In this document: piece by piece, positions 8,273-18,361 of the stretch
Numbering within the stretch: position 1 is the stretch's first letter
How the letters are laid out: the number at the start of each line of letters is the position of its first letter
Assembly: GCF_000424625.1 (NCBI RefSeq)
Contig: NZ_AUKG01000002.1
Coordinates: forward strand, 1,798,001-1,862,000
Length of the DNA: 64,000 nt
Direction: 5' to 3'
Source: Conexibacter woesei Iso977N
Lineage (GTDB): Bacteria; Actinomycetota; Thermoleophilia; Solirubrobacterales; Solirubrobacteraceae
Notes under the pieces: model-generated
The model's database searches: none
What the model was told of the DNA's origin: nothing
What the model saw: only the letters and a program-made list of their open reading frames with translations
Translations under genes and position numbers: made by a program

Positions 8273-8826
8273 CGCGCCCCCATCCGCGTCCGCAGGACGG
8301 CCAGCCCGCGGCTGACCCGCTGGCGCACCACCGCGTCGGAGACCTGCAGCTCCGCCGCGATGTCGCCGTACTCGCGCTCCTGGACCACCCGCGCCAGGAT
8401 CGCCTCGCGCTGCTCGTCCGGCAGGTCGGCGAGCAAGGACGACATGTCGATCCCCCGCCCCACGTCGACCAGCTCCTCGATCCGCTCCAGGTCGCGGTCG
8501 GTCAGCGCCCGCGGCGGGATGCCGAGACGCTTGCGGGCGGCGTCCTCGACGCGGCCGCGGCGAACCGAGTCCACCAGCCGCGACGAGGCCATCATGAACA
8601 GCCAGCCCCGCGCCGGGCCGCGGGCGGCGTCGTAGCGACCGGCCTGCTCCAGCGCGCAGGCGAACGTCTCGGCGCACAGGTCCGCCGCGACCTCCGTGTT
8701 GCGCGTGCGCGCGATCAGGAACGCCAGGACCGCCCGGACGTGGCGCCGGTAGAAGACCCCGAACGCCTCGGGGTCCTGCGCGGTGGCCGCGAGCAACGCG
8801 GCGTCGGTGGGCGTCTCGGCGGCCAC
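8269..8826 (-). CDS. ECF-type RNA polymerase sigma factor
   Basis: A 185-residue sigma-70 family factor with region 2 (FGVFYRRHVRAVLAFLIARTRN, then ADLCAETFACALEQ and the -10 recognition helix GWLFMMASSRLVDSVRR) and region 4 (LLADLPDEQREAILARVVQEREYGDIAAELQVSDAVVRQRVSRGL). GTG at 8826 is the start. It heads a three-gene overlapping operon with two membrane proteins, the usual arrangement of a membrane-stress or extracytoplasmic signal system. ECF groups are often autoregulated, but no promoter could be assigned confidently in the 54 bases upstream. Confidence 0.93.
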   Translation of the reverse strand: MAAETPTDAALLAATAQDPEAFGVFYRRHVRAVLAFLIARTRNTEVAADLCAETFACALEQAGRYDAARGPARGWLFMMASSRLVDSVRRGRVEDAARKRLGIPPRALTDRDLERIEELVDVGRGIDMSSLLADLPDEQREAILARVVQEREYGDIAAELQVSDAVVRQRVSRGLAVLRTRMGAR

Positions 8827-8880
8827 GGATCCTGATACGAACGACCCGGCTGGGCTGTGACGAACGAACGCGCCCGCGCG

Positions 8881-9431
8881 TCAGCGCGGATGCCGGCGCA
8901 GACGCTCGTAGAGCAGCAGGCCCAGCAGCGTCTTGGAGTCGCTGACCTCGGCGTACAGCCCTTCGAGGTCGTCCAGCGGCCAGCGCACGATCTCGATCCG
9001 CTCGTCCTCGCCGGAGTCGTGCTCGCCCTCGGCGTCGCGCAGGCCCTCGGCCAGGAACAGGTGGACGGCCTCGGTCGCGAAGCCGACCGACGAGTAGTAC
9101 ATCTTCAGCGGCGTCCAGGTGTCGGCGACCTTGCCGATCTCCTCGGCCAGCTCGCGCTGGGCGGAGTGCAGCGGGGACTCGTCGCCCGGGTCCAGGCGCC
9201 CGGCCGGGACCTCCAGCGAGTCCGGGTCGTCGATCGGCTCGCGCGGCTGGCGGACGAGCCAGACGTGGTCGTCGTCGATCGCCACGATCGCCGCGGCGCC
9301 CGACGTGTGCACGATCTCGCGGTCGACGACCTTGCCGTCCGGGAACCGGAAGTGGTCGTTGGTGACGGTCAGGATCCGGCCGTCGTGCAGCAGGTCGCTG
9401 CCGACGCGTTCGAACCTGCGGTCCTCGCCGC

Positions 9432-9435
<4 letters not shown>
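8881..9435 (-). CDS. NUDIX hydrolase, ADP-ribose pyrophosphatase type
   Basis: Hydrolyses nucleoside diphosphates linked to another moiety, most likely ADP-ribose. The 184-residue protein carries the NUDIX helix (AGRLDPGDESPLHSAQREL, then AEEIG) with the Glu residues that bind Mg. The one-residue-longer Gly-to-Glu spacing resembles mycobacterial ADPRase. The N-terminal sheet (LLHDGRILTVTNDHFRFPDG) supports the ADPRase subfamily. Its ATG overlaps the stop of the upstream peptidase by four bases, giving a pyrG - peptidase - NUDIX operon. The substrate is inferred from family only. Confidence 0.9.
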
Positions 9436-12319
<2,884 letters not shown>

Positions 12320-12394
12320 TCACGATCCAGGCCCCGAGGGTAGCCGGAATGGCGGACGGCGTAATGTGAGACGCCCGACCTGAGACTTAGGAAC

Positions 12395-12799
12395 ATGGAC
12401 AAGATCGCAAAGACCGAGGATCAGTGGCGCGAGGAGCTCTCGCCCGACCAGTACGCCGTGCTGCGTCAGCAGGCGACCGAGGCGCCGTTCACGGGCAAGT
12501 ACGTGGACGAGAAGACGCCCGGCGTCTACAAGTGCGCCGGCTGCGGCGCCGAGCTGTTCCGCTCCGATGACAAGTTCGATTCCGGCTCCGGCTGGCCGTC
12601 CTTCACGGACCCGGCCGTCGCCGACAGCGTCGAGCTGCGTCCGGACAACTCCCACGGGATGATCCGGACCGAGGCCGTCTGCGCCAAGTGCGGCGGCCAC
12701 CTGGGCCACGTCTTCGACGACGGCCCGCGCGACCGCGGGGGGATGCGCTACTGCATCAACTCCTGCGCGATGGACCTGGACGCGGGCACCGCCGCCTAG
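12395..12799 (+). CDS. msrB: peptide methionine-(R)-sulfoxide reductase
   Basis: Repairs oxidised methionine (R-epimer) in proteins. The 134-residue enzyme has the two structural zinc CxxC pairs ([10 protein letters not shown] and [11 protein letters not shown]), the substrate motif SGSGWPSF and the catalytic cysteine in [12 protein letters not shown] second cysteine three residues after the catalytic one is unusual, since most relatives have Ala there. The ATG follows an AGGA very closely, so the initiation signal is weak or the message starts nearby. It is convergent with the VOC gene, with a strong hairpin between them. Confidence 0.96.
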   Translation: MDKIAKTEDQWREELSPDQYAVLRQQATEAPFTGKYVDEKTPGVYKCAGCGAELFRSDDKFDSGSGWPSFTDPAVADSVELRPDNSHGMIRTEAVCAKCGGHLGHVFDDGPRDRGGMRYCINSCAMDLDAGTAA

Positions 12800-12861
12800 G
12801 CACGCCCGCCCCGCTCCGCACGCGTTCTGCTCCCGCTGCGCGCGGCCGCCTCTCCGGGGCG

Positions 12862-12901
12862 CGCCGCGCGCCGTCCCTGGGGAGCAGGACGGCGCGCGGC
12901 G
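12862..12901. terminator. bidirectional GC-rich hairpin between msrB and VOC gene
   Basis: A perfect 15-bp stem (left arm 12862-12876, right arm 12887-12901) with a 10-base loop lies between two convergent genes. Neither flank has a clear T-run, so it would act as a U-less terminator or a barrier for both transcripts. Position and stem strength support a terminator role. Confidence 0.65.
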
Positions 12902-12914
12902 GTGGTGGGGATGG

Positions 12915-13307
12915 CTAGACGCCGACGATCCAGACGTAGTTCCCGTCGGCGTCGGTGAGGGAGAACATCGGGGGCGTGCCGGGCATGTCCATCAGGTCGC
13001 CGGGCTCGACGCCGAGGGCGATGAGGCGCTCGCGCTCGGCGGCGGGGTCCGGGGTCTCGAGGCCGATCGAGCTGCCGCCGGGCTGGCCGTTCATCGGCGG
13101 GTTCAGGGCGAGGCGGGCCGTCGAGCCCGGCGGCGCCACCTCGACCCAGCGGCCACCCTGATCGGGGTCGCCGAAGGTGACGTCCGTCCGGACCTCGAAC
13201 CCCAGCTTGCTGGTGTAGAAGTCGATGGCCGCATCGACATCGGAGACGGTGAACATCGCCACCCCGAGGTTGTTGACGGTGGTCTTGGACTGCGTGAGAT
13301 CGCTCAT
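12915..13307 (-). CDS. VOC/glyoxalase-family protein
   Basis: 130 residues folding as two beta-alpha-beta-beta-beta modules. The glyoxalase signatures are visible: VAMFTVSDVDAAIDFYTSKLGFEV at residues 16-39, and PMFSLTDADGNYVWIVGV at the C-terminus. The His normally used as first metal ligand is Met/Phe here, so a classical glyoxalase I reaction is doubtful; similar single-domain proteins act as resistance proteins or dioxygenase relatives. It follows the ArsR/SRPBCC operon by 66 bases on the same strand, and VOC genes often accompany that type of operon. Confidence 0.82.
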   Translation of the reverse strand: MSDLTQSKTTVNNLGVAMFTVSDVDAAIDFYTSKLGFEVRTDVTFGDPDQGGRWVEVAPPGSTARLALNPPMNGQPGGSSIGLETPDPAAERERLIALGVEPGDLMDMPGTPPMFSLTDADGNYVWIVGV

Positions 13308-13373
13308 GCCCCTATAGACCCCGAACGACCCCGGAACTCATCGCCGTCCGGAAAAGAACTTCCGGGCGGCCGC

Positions 13374-13829
13374 TCATCGCCCCGGCTCCGGGGCGCCGTC
13401 GAGCGCGGCGGCGAGGTTGTTGAAGCAGTTGGTCCAGCCCTCCCGGTGGTCGCGGACGGCCTCCTCGTCCCACAGGCCGGTGTGGGTGAAGGCGACGTGG
13501 GTGCCACCGTCGTCCGTCTCGGCGAAGTCGAGCTGGATCAGCGTCCGGGTGCCCTGGTTGTCCCAGAGCCAGGTGAACGCGAGGCGGCGCGGCGGGTCGA
13601 TCTCGGTGTAGCGCCCGCCGCCGCCGTACTCGTCGCCGGTGGCGGGGTTGCGCATGACGACACGGACCTCGCCGCCGACGCGCAGGTCGACCGACGCCTC
13701 CGGCGTGTCCCACTCGCGCTCGGCGTGGAACCAGCGGCGCAGGACCTCCTCGCTGGTCCACGCGTCGAAGACGCGGTCGGGCGGCGCGGCGTAGGTCCGC
13801 TCGATGTTGAGGGTCAGGTCGGCGCTCAC
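13374..13829 (-). CDS. SRPBCC (AHSA1-like) domain protein
   Basis: A 151-residue START/Bet v 1-like hydrophobic-cavity protein of the Aha1 C-terminal (AHSA1) family. The opening (LNIERTYAAPPDRVFDAWTSEEVLRRWF) and the end (TGLWDEEAVRDHREGWTNCFNNLAAAL) are diagnostic. The start is a GTG that overlaps the stop of a 53-residue upstream gene (GTGA). AHSA1 genes are very often partnered with ArsR regulators in Actinobacteria, as here, but the ligand is unknown. Confidence 0.88.
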   Translation of the reverse strand: MSADLTLNIERTYAAPPDRVFDAWTSEEVLRRWFHAEREWDTPEASVDLRVGGEVRVVMRNPATGDEYGGGGRYTEIDPPRRLAFTWLWDNQGTRTLIQLDFAETDDGGTHVAFTHTGLWDEEAVRDHREGWTNCFNNLAAALDGAPEPGR

Positions 13830-13987
13830 TTCTGCAGTCTCCCCCTTCGCTCGGCGGCCCGCCGCTCCCTGCGCGCGAGCCGGACCGACAGCCACGTCCG
13901 CGCGATCAGCAACGCGGTCCCGGACCCCGCCGCCGACGGGATCAGCATCTCCTCGACCGGCACCCCGGCCACATGCGCGAGGATCAC
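13826..13987 (-). CDS. 53-residue putative membrane peptide in arsR operon
   Basis: A very short open frame that begins at a GTG overlapping the DUF899 stop by four bases and ends in another four-base overlap with the SRPBCC GTG. The peptide has a hydrophobic middle (MLIPSAAGSGTALLIARTWL, about residues 14-33) followed by a strongly basic tail (RLARRERRAAERRGR). That suggests a single membrane helix with its C-terminus in the cytosol. No family was recognised. The two precise start-stop overlaps are the main evidence that it is translated. Confidence 0.55.
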   Translation of the reverse strand: MILAHVAGVPVEEMLIPSAAGSGTALLIARTWLSVRLARRERRAAERRGRLQK

Positions 13988-14817
13988 CGCGCCGCCTCTG
14001 CCGCCTGGGAGTCCGCCGCGGGCGTGCAGGCGCAGCCGCCGGCCGCATCGTCGCTCTCCGCCTCCGCGGCGGCCTCGCTCGTCCGGCGGGAGTGCTCCTG
14101 GTTGAGGGCGATCTTCTCCTCCAACTTGCCGTCCCAGGGGTCGATGTCGGGCTCGTACTCGTCGTGGAGGCGCCACCAGGCGTAGGCGCCGTCCTGGGGG
14201 TAGCCGGCGGGTGAGTCCTCCCACTCCTCCTGCCGACCGAACGGCGCGATGTCGAGGTAGGAGAAGGTCGAGCCGAGGCGCTCGTCGCCGCGGTTGTTGA
14301 TGAGGTAGGTCCGGTAGATGCGGCCGTCGTCGTCCTTGATGAAGACGTTGGTCCCGTGCCACTCGTCGACGCCCATGTCGGCGTCGAAGTCGTCGGTCAG
14401 CGTGACCCACGGGACGTCGCGGAAGCCCATGCGGGCGCGGTAGCGGGCGATATCCTCCTGCGGCGCACGCGACATGTAGGCCAACGTGATGCCGCGGGAG
14501 TTGATGTGCGCGGGGTGCGCGTCCTGATCGGCCATCATCGAGCAGCCCGGGCAGCCGGACTCGGGCCAGCGAGCGACGCCCGGCTCGAAGAAGAACCGGT
14601 AGATGATCAGCTGGCGGCGGCCCTGGAAGAGGTCGCCGAGCGACATCGGGCCGTCGGGGCCGAGGAAGGTGTAGTCCTTCTCGATGAGCATGCGCGGCAT
14701 GCGGCGGCGCTGGGCGGCGACGGCGTCGCCGGCGCGGGTGTGCTCCTTCTCCTTGACGAGGAGCTCGCGGCGAGCGGTCTCCCACTCGGTGGGCGAGACG
14801 GTGGCGGGGAGGTTCAT
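13984..14817 (-). CDS. DUF899 thioredoxin-like protein
   Basis: 277 residues of the DUF899 family, which has a thioredoxin-like fold. The characteristic segments are present: TARRELLVKEKEHTRAGDAVAAQRR at the N-terminus, YTFLGPDGPMSLGDLF, the CxxC-type site SGCPGCSMMADQ near residue 90, and the long EEWEDSPAGYPQDG region. The last 25 residues are Ala/Glu-rich with CAC. ATG at 14817 overlaps the ArsR stop. Family members are often found with ArsR and SRPBCC genes; the enzymatic role is not established. Confidence 0.87.
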   Translation of the reverse strand: MNLPATVSPTEWETARRELLVKEKEHTRAGDAVAAQRRRMPRMLIEKDYTFLGPDGPMSLGDLFQGRRQLIIYRFFFEPGVARWPESGCPGCSMMADQDAHPAHINSRGITLAYMSRAPQEDIARYRARMGFRDVPWVTLTDDFDADMGVDEWHGTNVFIKDDDGRIYRTYLINNRGDERLGSTFSYLDIAPFGRQEEWEDSPAGYPQDGAYAWWRLHDEYEPDIDPWDGKLEEKIALNQEHSRRTSEAAAEAESDDAAGGCACTPAADSQAAEAAR

Positions 14818-15128
14818 GACGGATCCTGCTCCTTGAGGTAGTCGTCGACGACATCGAACAGCCGGCCCCACAGGGCCCGTTGGCGATCCATCCAGTCAGC
14901 GGCCTCGCTGAGGACGGCGGGCTCGAGCGACAGCCGGTGCGTCCGCCCGACCACCGCCCGCGTGACGACGCCGGTCTCCTCGAGCACCTTGAGGTGCTTG
15001 GAGATCGCGGGCTTCGAGACCCCGAACCCCGCCGTCGCCTCCCCCACCGTCGCCGGCCCCTCGGCCAACCGCTCGACGATGCCTCGCCGGATCGGATGCG
15101 CGAGCGCCTTGAACGGATCGTTCACCAT
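14814..15128 (-). CDS. ArsR-family transcriptional regulator
   Basis: A 104-residue winged-helix repressor. The core reads DPFKALAHPIRRGIVERLAEGPATVGEA, then the recognition helix VSKPAISKHLKVLEETGVV and the wing RAVVGRTHRLSLEP. The metal-binding ELCVCDL motif of ArsR/SmtB is absent, so the inducer is probably not a metal. It heads an operon with DUF899, a small membrane peptide and SRPBCC, all with four-base overlaps. A 24-base palindrome spans its start codon, which suggests direct autorepression. Confidence 0.92.
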   Translation of the reverse strand: MVNDPFKALAHPIRRGIVERLAEGPATVGEATAGFGVSKPAISKHLKVLEETGVVTRAVVGRTHRLSLEPAVLSEAADWMDRQRALWGRLFDVVDDYLKEQDPS

Positions 15129-15140
15129 GTGGTTAACGAT
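15117..15140. promoter_or_regulatory. probable ArsR operator spanning the arsR start codon
   Basis: A 24-base interrupted palindrome. The left half on the plus strand is ATCGTTCACCAT and the right half GTGGTTAACGAT; ten of twelve base pairs match and the symmetry centre lies inside the arsR ATG region. In a 70%+ GC genome an AT-containing palindrome at this position is unlikely to be chance. Binding here would block transcription or initiation of arsR itself. Confidence 0.7.
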
Positions 15141-15212
15141 AGCCCGGCGTCGTTGGGCCGTCAAGCACCTCGCCCCGGGGTTGGCGCGGCGGAGCAACGG
15201 TGCACGAGGAGA

Positions 15213-15320
15213 GACGGCGGCGCGAGGCGAGGCGGCGCGGAGAGTCAGCGCGGAGTGATGCGGCGCGACGTGAAGCTAGGCGGCCCGAGCTGGGCGGCGC
15301 GAGATGAGGCGGCGCGCCGG
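15213..15320. repeat. degenerate GGCGGCGCGA direct repeats
   Basis: The 210-base gap upstream of arsR holds about six imperfect copies of GGCGGCGCGA spaced 13-30 bases apart (for example near 15217, 15231, 15260, 15278, 15293 and 15308). No open frame or hairpin pattern was seen. They may be simple GC-rich slippage sequence. Confidence 0.4.
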
Positions 15321-15338
15321 TGGAGGTGCTGCGGTGGT

Positions 15339-15707
15339 TCAGATGATGCGGGTGGAGATGAGGGCTCGGGCTGAGGGTGTGGGTTCGAAGGTGGTGCCGT
15401 GGATGGGCTCGTCGTTGAGGAGCTCGATGCCGTCGATGTGGAGGTCGAGGGTGGCGTCCATCAGGAACGTCGCGATGATGGAGGACAAGGACTCGGTCGA
15501 CGGGATGAACGAGGGGTCGAAGCCGGAGAGGCGGGGGCCGGTCAGGATCGAGGCGGCGGTGGCCCCGGTCCGGAGGTAGTGCAGCTCGAGCTGGACCGTG
15601 AGGTCGTTCGCCTCCCGGTCGAGGAGGCAGTGGATCTGGAGGAGGTCTGCTGCGGTCATGTAGGTCTTGGGGTCGGCGGAGATGCGCTGCGCGGAGGCGG
15701 CGGTCAT
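15339..15707 (-). CDS. hypothetical protein downstream of recN
   Basis: 122 residues, soluble, no signal peptide, no cysteines apart from one in LLQIHCLLDRE. The N-terminal part predicts an amphipathic helix (MTAADLLQIHCLLDREANDLTVQLELHYLRTG), the rest mixed strands. No family was recognised. ATG at 15707 overlaps the recN stop by four bases, so it is made with RecN and could share its DNA-damage induction. Whether it acts in repair is unknown. Confidence 0.65.
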   Translation of the reverse strand: MTAASAQRISADPKTYMTAADLLQIHCLLDREANDLTVQLELHYLRTGATAASILTGPRLSGFDPSFIPSTESLSSIIATFLMDATLDLHIDGIELLNDEPIHGTTFEPTPSARALISTRII

Positions 15708-17359
15708 GCGGCCTTGCGGAGCTCCTTGGCGTGGCGGCGGGCTGCGACGTCGTCCGCGGGTGCGCCGAGCATCCGGACCAGCTCGGAGACGACCTGCTTC
15801 TCGGCCAGCTCGGTGACGGTCGTGATGGTCGTGTCCGAGTTGGTGGACTTGGAGATCGAGAAGTGGCGCGTCGCCATCGAGGCGACCTGCGGCAGGTGGG
15901 TGATGCAGACGACCTGACGGCCGGACGCCAGCGTCCGGAGCTGCTCGCCGACCGCGCGGGCGGTGTGGCCGCCGATGCCGGCGTCGATCTCGTCGAAGAC
16001 CAGCACCGCGTCGGACTCGGCGTTCGCGGAGCCCAACAACGACAACATGACGCGGGACAGCTCGCCGCCGGAGGCGGTCTCGCGCAGCGGCGCCGCGGGC
16101 ACGCCCGGGTTGGGCGAGATCAGGAACTCCACGGCGTCGGTGCCGGTCGGGCCGGCCTCGCGCTCGCCCAGCTCGATCGTGAACGTCGCGGACTCCATCG
16201 CGAGGTCGGCGAGCCGGGTGCGGACGTCGACCGCCAGCGTCTTGGCCGCCTTCGCACGCGCCCTGTGCAGGTCCTTGGCCAACGCGCCCCGTGCCTCGAC
16301 CGCCCTCGCCAGCTCCGCCTGCGCCTCCTCCAGCGCGACCTCCGCATGGTCCAGCTCCGCGATCCGCGAGCGGCACTCCGCCCCGTAGGCGAGCACGCTC
16401 TCGATCGAGCCACCGTGCTTGCGCTTCAGCCGGTCCCACGCTGCGAGCCGCTCCTCGATCACGTCGAGGCCCGCGCCGTCCTCCCCGTCCAGACCCTCGC
16501 CGTACGAGCGCAGCTCCGCCGCGAGGTCGTCGGCCTCGATCGCCAGCGCGCGCCAGCGCGCAGACAGCGCGTCCAGCGCCGGATCCAAGGAATCGACACC
16601 ATCAAGAAGCCCGCCGGCCGCCGCCAGCACCCCGGCCACCCCGCCCTCGTCGCTGACGACCGCCTCCGACGCGCCGAACGCCGCGGCGCGCAGCGCCTCG
16701 ACGTGGCGCAGCCGGTCCCGGCGCGCGGTCAGCTCGGCCTCCTCCTCGGTCGACGGTTCCGCCGCCTCGATCTCGGCCAGCTCGAACTGCAGCAGGTCCA
16801 GCTCCCGGTCGCGCGCGCCCGCGCGCTCGCGCAGCGCGTCCAGCGACCCCTCCAGCTCGCGCACGCGCAGGTGCAGGTTCATGTACTTCTCCCGCCGCCC
16901 CGCCTGGGCCGGGCCGCAGGCGCCGTCGAGCAGCTCCAGCTGCGACGAGGCGAGCGTCAGCTTGCGGTGCTCGTGCTGGCCGTAGAACGCAATCAGCCCT
17001 TCGGCCGCCTCGCGCAGGTCGGCGACCGCCGCCGAGCGCCCGTTCAGGTACGCGCGCGTGCGTCCCTCCGCCGACACGCGGCGGGCGAGCACCAGCTCCT
17101 CGGCGTCCGGAGCCACACGGTCGCCGAGCAGCGCGCGCAGCCCGTCCGGCAGGTCGAAGATGCCCTCGACATAGGCCTCAGCCGCCCCCGGTCGCACGAT
17201 CCCCGAACGCGCGCGCCCGCCGAGCAGCAGGTCCAGCGCGTGGGCCAGCACGGTCTTGCCGGCGCCCGTCTCGCCCGTCAGGACGTTGAGGCCCGGCGCG
17301 AGCCGCAACTCGGCCCGCTCGATGAGGAGGAGGTTCTCGACGCGCAGTTCGTGGAGCAC
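15704..17359 (-). CDS. recN: DNA repair protein RecN (SMC-like ATPase)
   Basis: RecN is an SMC-family protein that helps double-strand-break repair. The 551-residue protein has Walker A GETGAGKTVLAHAL near residue 30, a long central coiled-coil (ELDLLQFELAEIEAAEPSTEEEAEL and following), the signature TASGGELSRVMLSLL and Walker B VLVFDEIDAGIGG, then CITHLPQVAS. The start is a GTG giving VLHELRVENLLLIE, the classic RecN opening. A LexA-type SOS box lies 28 bases upstream. The stop overlaps a hypothetical gene. Confidence 0.97.
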   Translation of the reverse strand: MLHELRVENLLLIERAELRLAPGLNVLTGETGAGKTVLAHALDLLLGGRARSGIVRPGAAEAYVEGIFDLPDGLRALLGDRVAPDAEELVLARRVSAEGRTRAYLNGRSAAVADLREAAEGLIAFYGQHEHRKLTLASSQLELLDGACGPAQAGRREKYMNLHLRVRELEGSLDALRERAGARDRELDLLQFELAEIEAAEPSTEEEAELTARRDRLRHVEALRAAAFGASEAVVSDEGGVAGVLAAAGGLLDGVDSLDPALDALSARWRALAIEADDLAAELRSYGEGLDGEDGAGLDVIEERLAAWDRLKRKHGGSIESVLAYGAECRSRIAELDHAEVALEEAQAELARAVEARGALAKDLHRARAKAAKTLAVDVRTRLADLAMESATFTIELGEREAGPTGTDAVEFLISPNPGVPAAPLRETASGGELSRVMLSLLGSANAESDAVLVFDEIDAGIGGHTARAVGEQLRTLASGRQVVCITHLPQVASMATRHFSISKSTNSDTTITTVTELAEKQVVSELVRMLGAPADDVAARRHAKELRKAA

Positions 17360-17386
17360 GCGTGGAGGTCTAACAGGCCCGTCGGA

Positions 17387-17400
17387 CGAACACGCGTTCG
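17387..17400. promoter_or_regulatory. LexA/SOS box upstream of recN
   Basis: The sequence CGAAC-ACGC-GTTCG is a perfect inverted repeat matching the actinobacterial SOS-box core CGAAC-N4-GTTCG. It lies 28 bases upstream of the recN GTG on the minus strand, within the 141-base gap after nadK. recN is a standard LexA-regulon member, so site and gene agree. Confidence 0.85.
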
Positions 17401-17500
17401 CACGTCGAATTGCAACGAAGCGAACGCACTTTCGCAACAGACCGAGCGCGTCTCGGCTCGAAGAAGCGGCCGTGCGGCTACGCGGCGCGGCGCGTCGCGT

Positions 17501-18361
17501 CTACGACGCCAGGCGCCCGAACCGCTCGCGCACGCGCAGGTAGAACGACGACCCCGGCAGCTGGGCCAGGTCCGCGGCCTCCCTGACGAACCGCGACGCC
17601 AGCGCCTCGCCCGGCGACAGCTCGCCCGCGGGGCGGCCGTCGATCGACACGTCCACCGGCTCCAGGCCGCGGTTGTGGACCTCCAGGACGTCGTCCGGCG
17701 AGACGACCAGCGCGCGGGCGGTCAGCGAGTGCGGCGCGATGAACGACACGACGTAGCCCTCCACGCCCCACGCCAGGACCGGGCCGCCGTTGGCGAGGTT
17801 GTAGCCCGTCGAGCCCGCGGGCGTGGAGATCACCAGGCCGTCGCAGCGCACGCGGCCCACCTCCTGGCCGTCGACGACGTAGGCCAGCGTCGCGACGCGC
17901 TCCCCGACCTTGCGGTGGAACGACACGTCGTTGATCGCCGCCTGGTCGCCGCCGGGCATCTCGAGCGCCAGCGCGGGCAGCGTCATCACCTCGAACTCGC
18001 CGCGGAACGCCTTCGCGAAGCCCTCGCCGACCTCGTCCGGGTCGATCGTCGCCAGGAACCCGACCTCGCCGAAGTTCACCGCGAACACCGGGACCGACGT
18101 GCCCGCGTAGCGGCGCAGCGCGCGCAGGATCGTGCCGTCGCCGCCGAGGACGACGCAGAGATCGACGTCGTCGCTCAGAGGCGCGTCGAGGTCGAGCCCG
18201 GGCGCCTTGGCGAGGCCGTGCTTGCCGACCTCCTCGCGATCGAAGCGCAGGACGAAGCCGGCGTCGACCGCGGCCAGGCGCAGCGACTCCAGCGCCGCCG
18301 CGGTCTGCGACGGGCGCCCGTGGGTCATGACCGTCGCGAGCTTCACGCTGCCGCCGTTCAC
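17501..18361 (-). CDS. nadK: NAD kinase
   Basis: Phosphorylates NAD to NADP, using ATP or polyphosphate in actinobacterial members. The 286-residue enzyme shows LCVVLGGDGTILRALR (GGDGT), FAVNFGEVGFLA, and the conserved VISTPAGSTGYNLANGGPVL. GTG at 18361 overlaps the tlyA stop (GTGA). It is separated from recN by 141 bases that hold the SOS box, so recN probably has its own promoter although tlyA, nadK and recN are in the usual actinobacterial order. Confidence 0.97.
   Translation of the reverse strand: MNGGSVKLATVMTHGRPSQTAAALESLRLAAVDAGFVLRFDREEVGKHGLAKAPGLDLDAPLSDDVDLCVVLGGDGTILRALRRYAGTSVPVFAVNFGEVGFLATIDPDEVGEGFAKAFRGEFEVMTLPALALEMPGGDQAAINDVSFHRKVGERVATLAYVVDGQEVGRVRCDGLVISTPAGSTGYNLANGGPVLAWGVEGYVVSFIAPHSLTARALVVSPDDVLEVHNRGLEPVDVSIDGRPAGELSPGEALASRFVREAADLAQLPGSSFYLRVRERFGRLAS

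Noticed and set aside
15129-15338. Small coding gene in the gap upstream of arsR
   Set aside because: No frame with a plausible start and ribosome-binding site was found; only degenerate GC-rich repeats are present.
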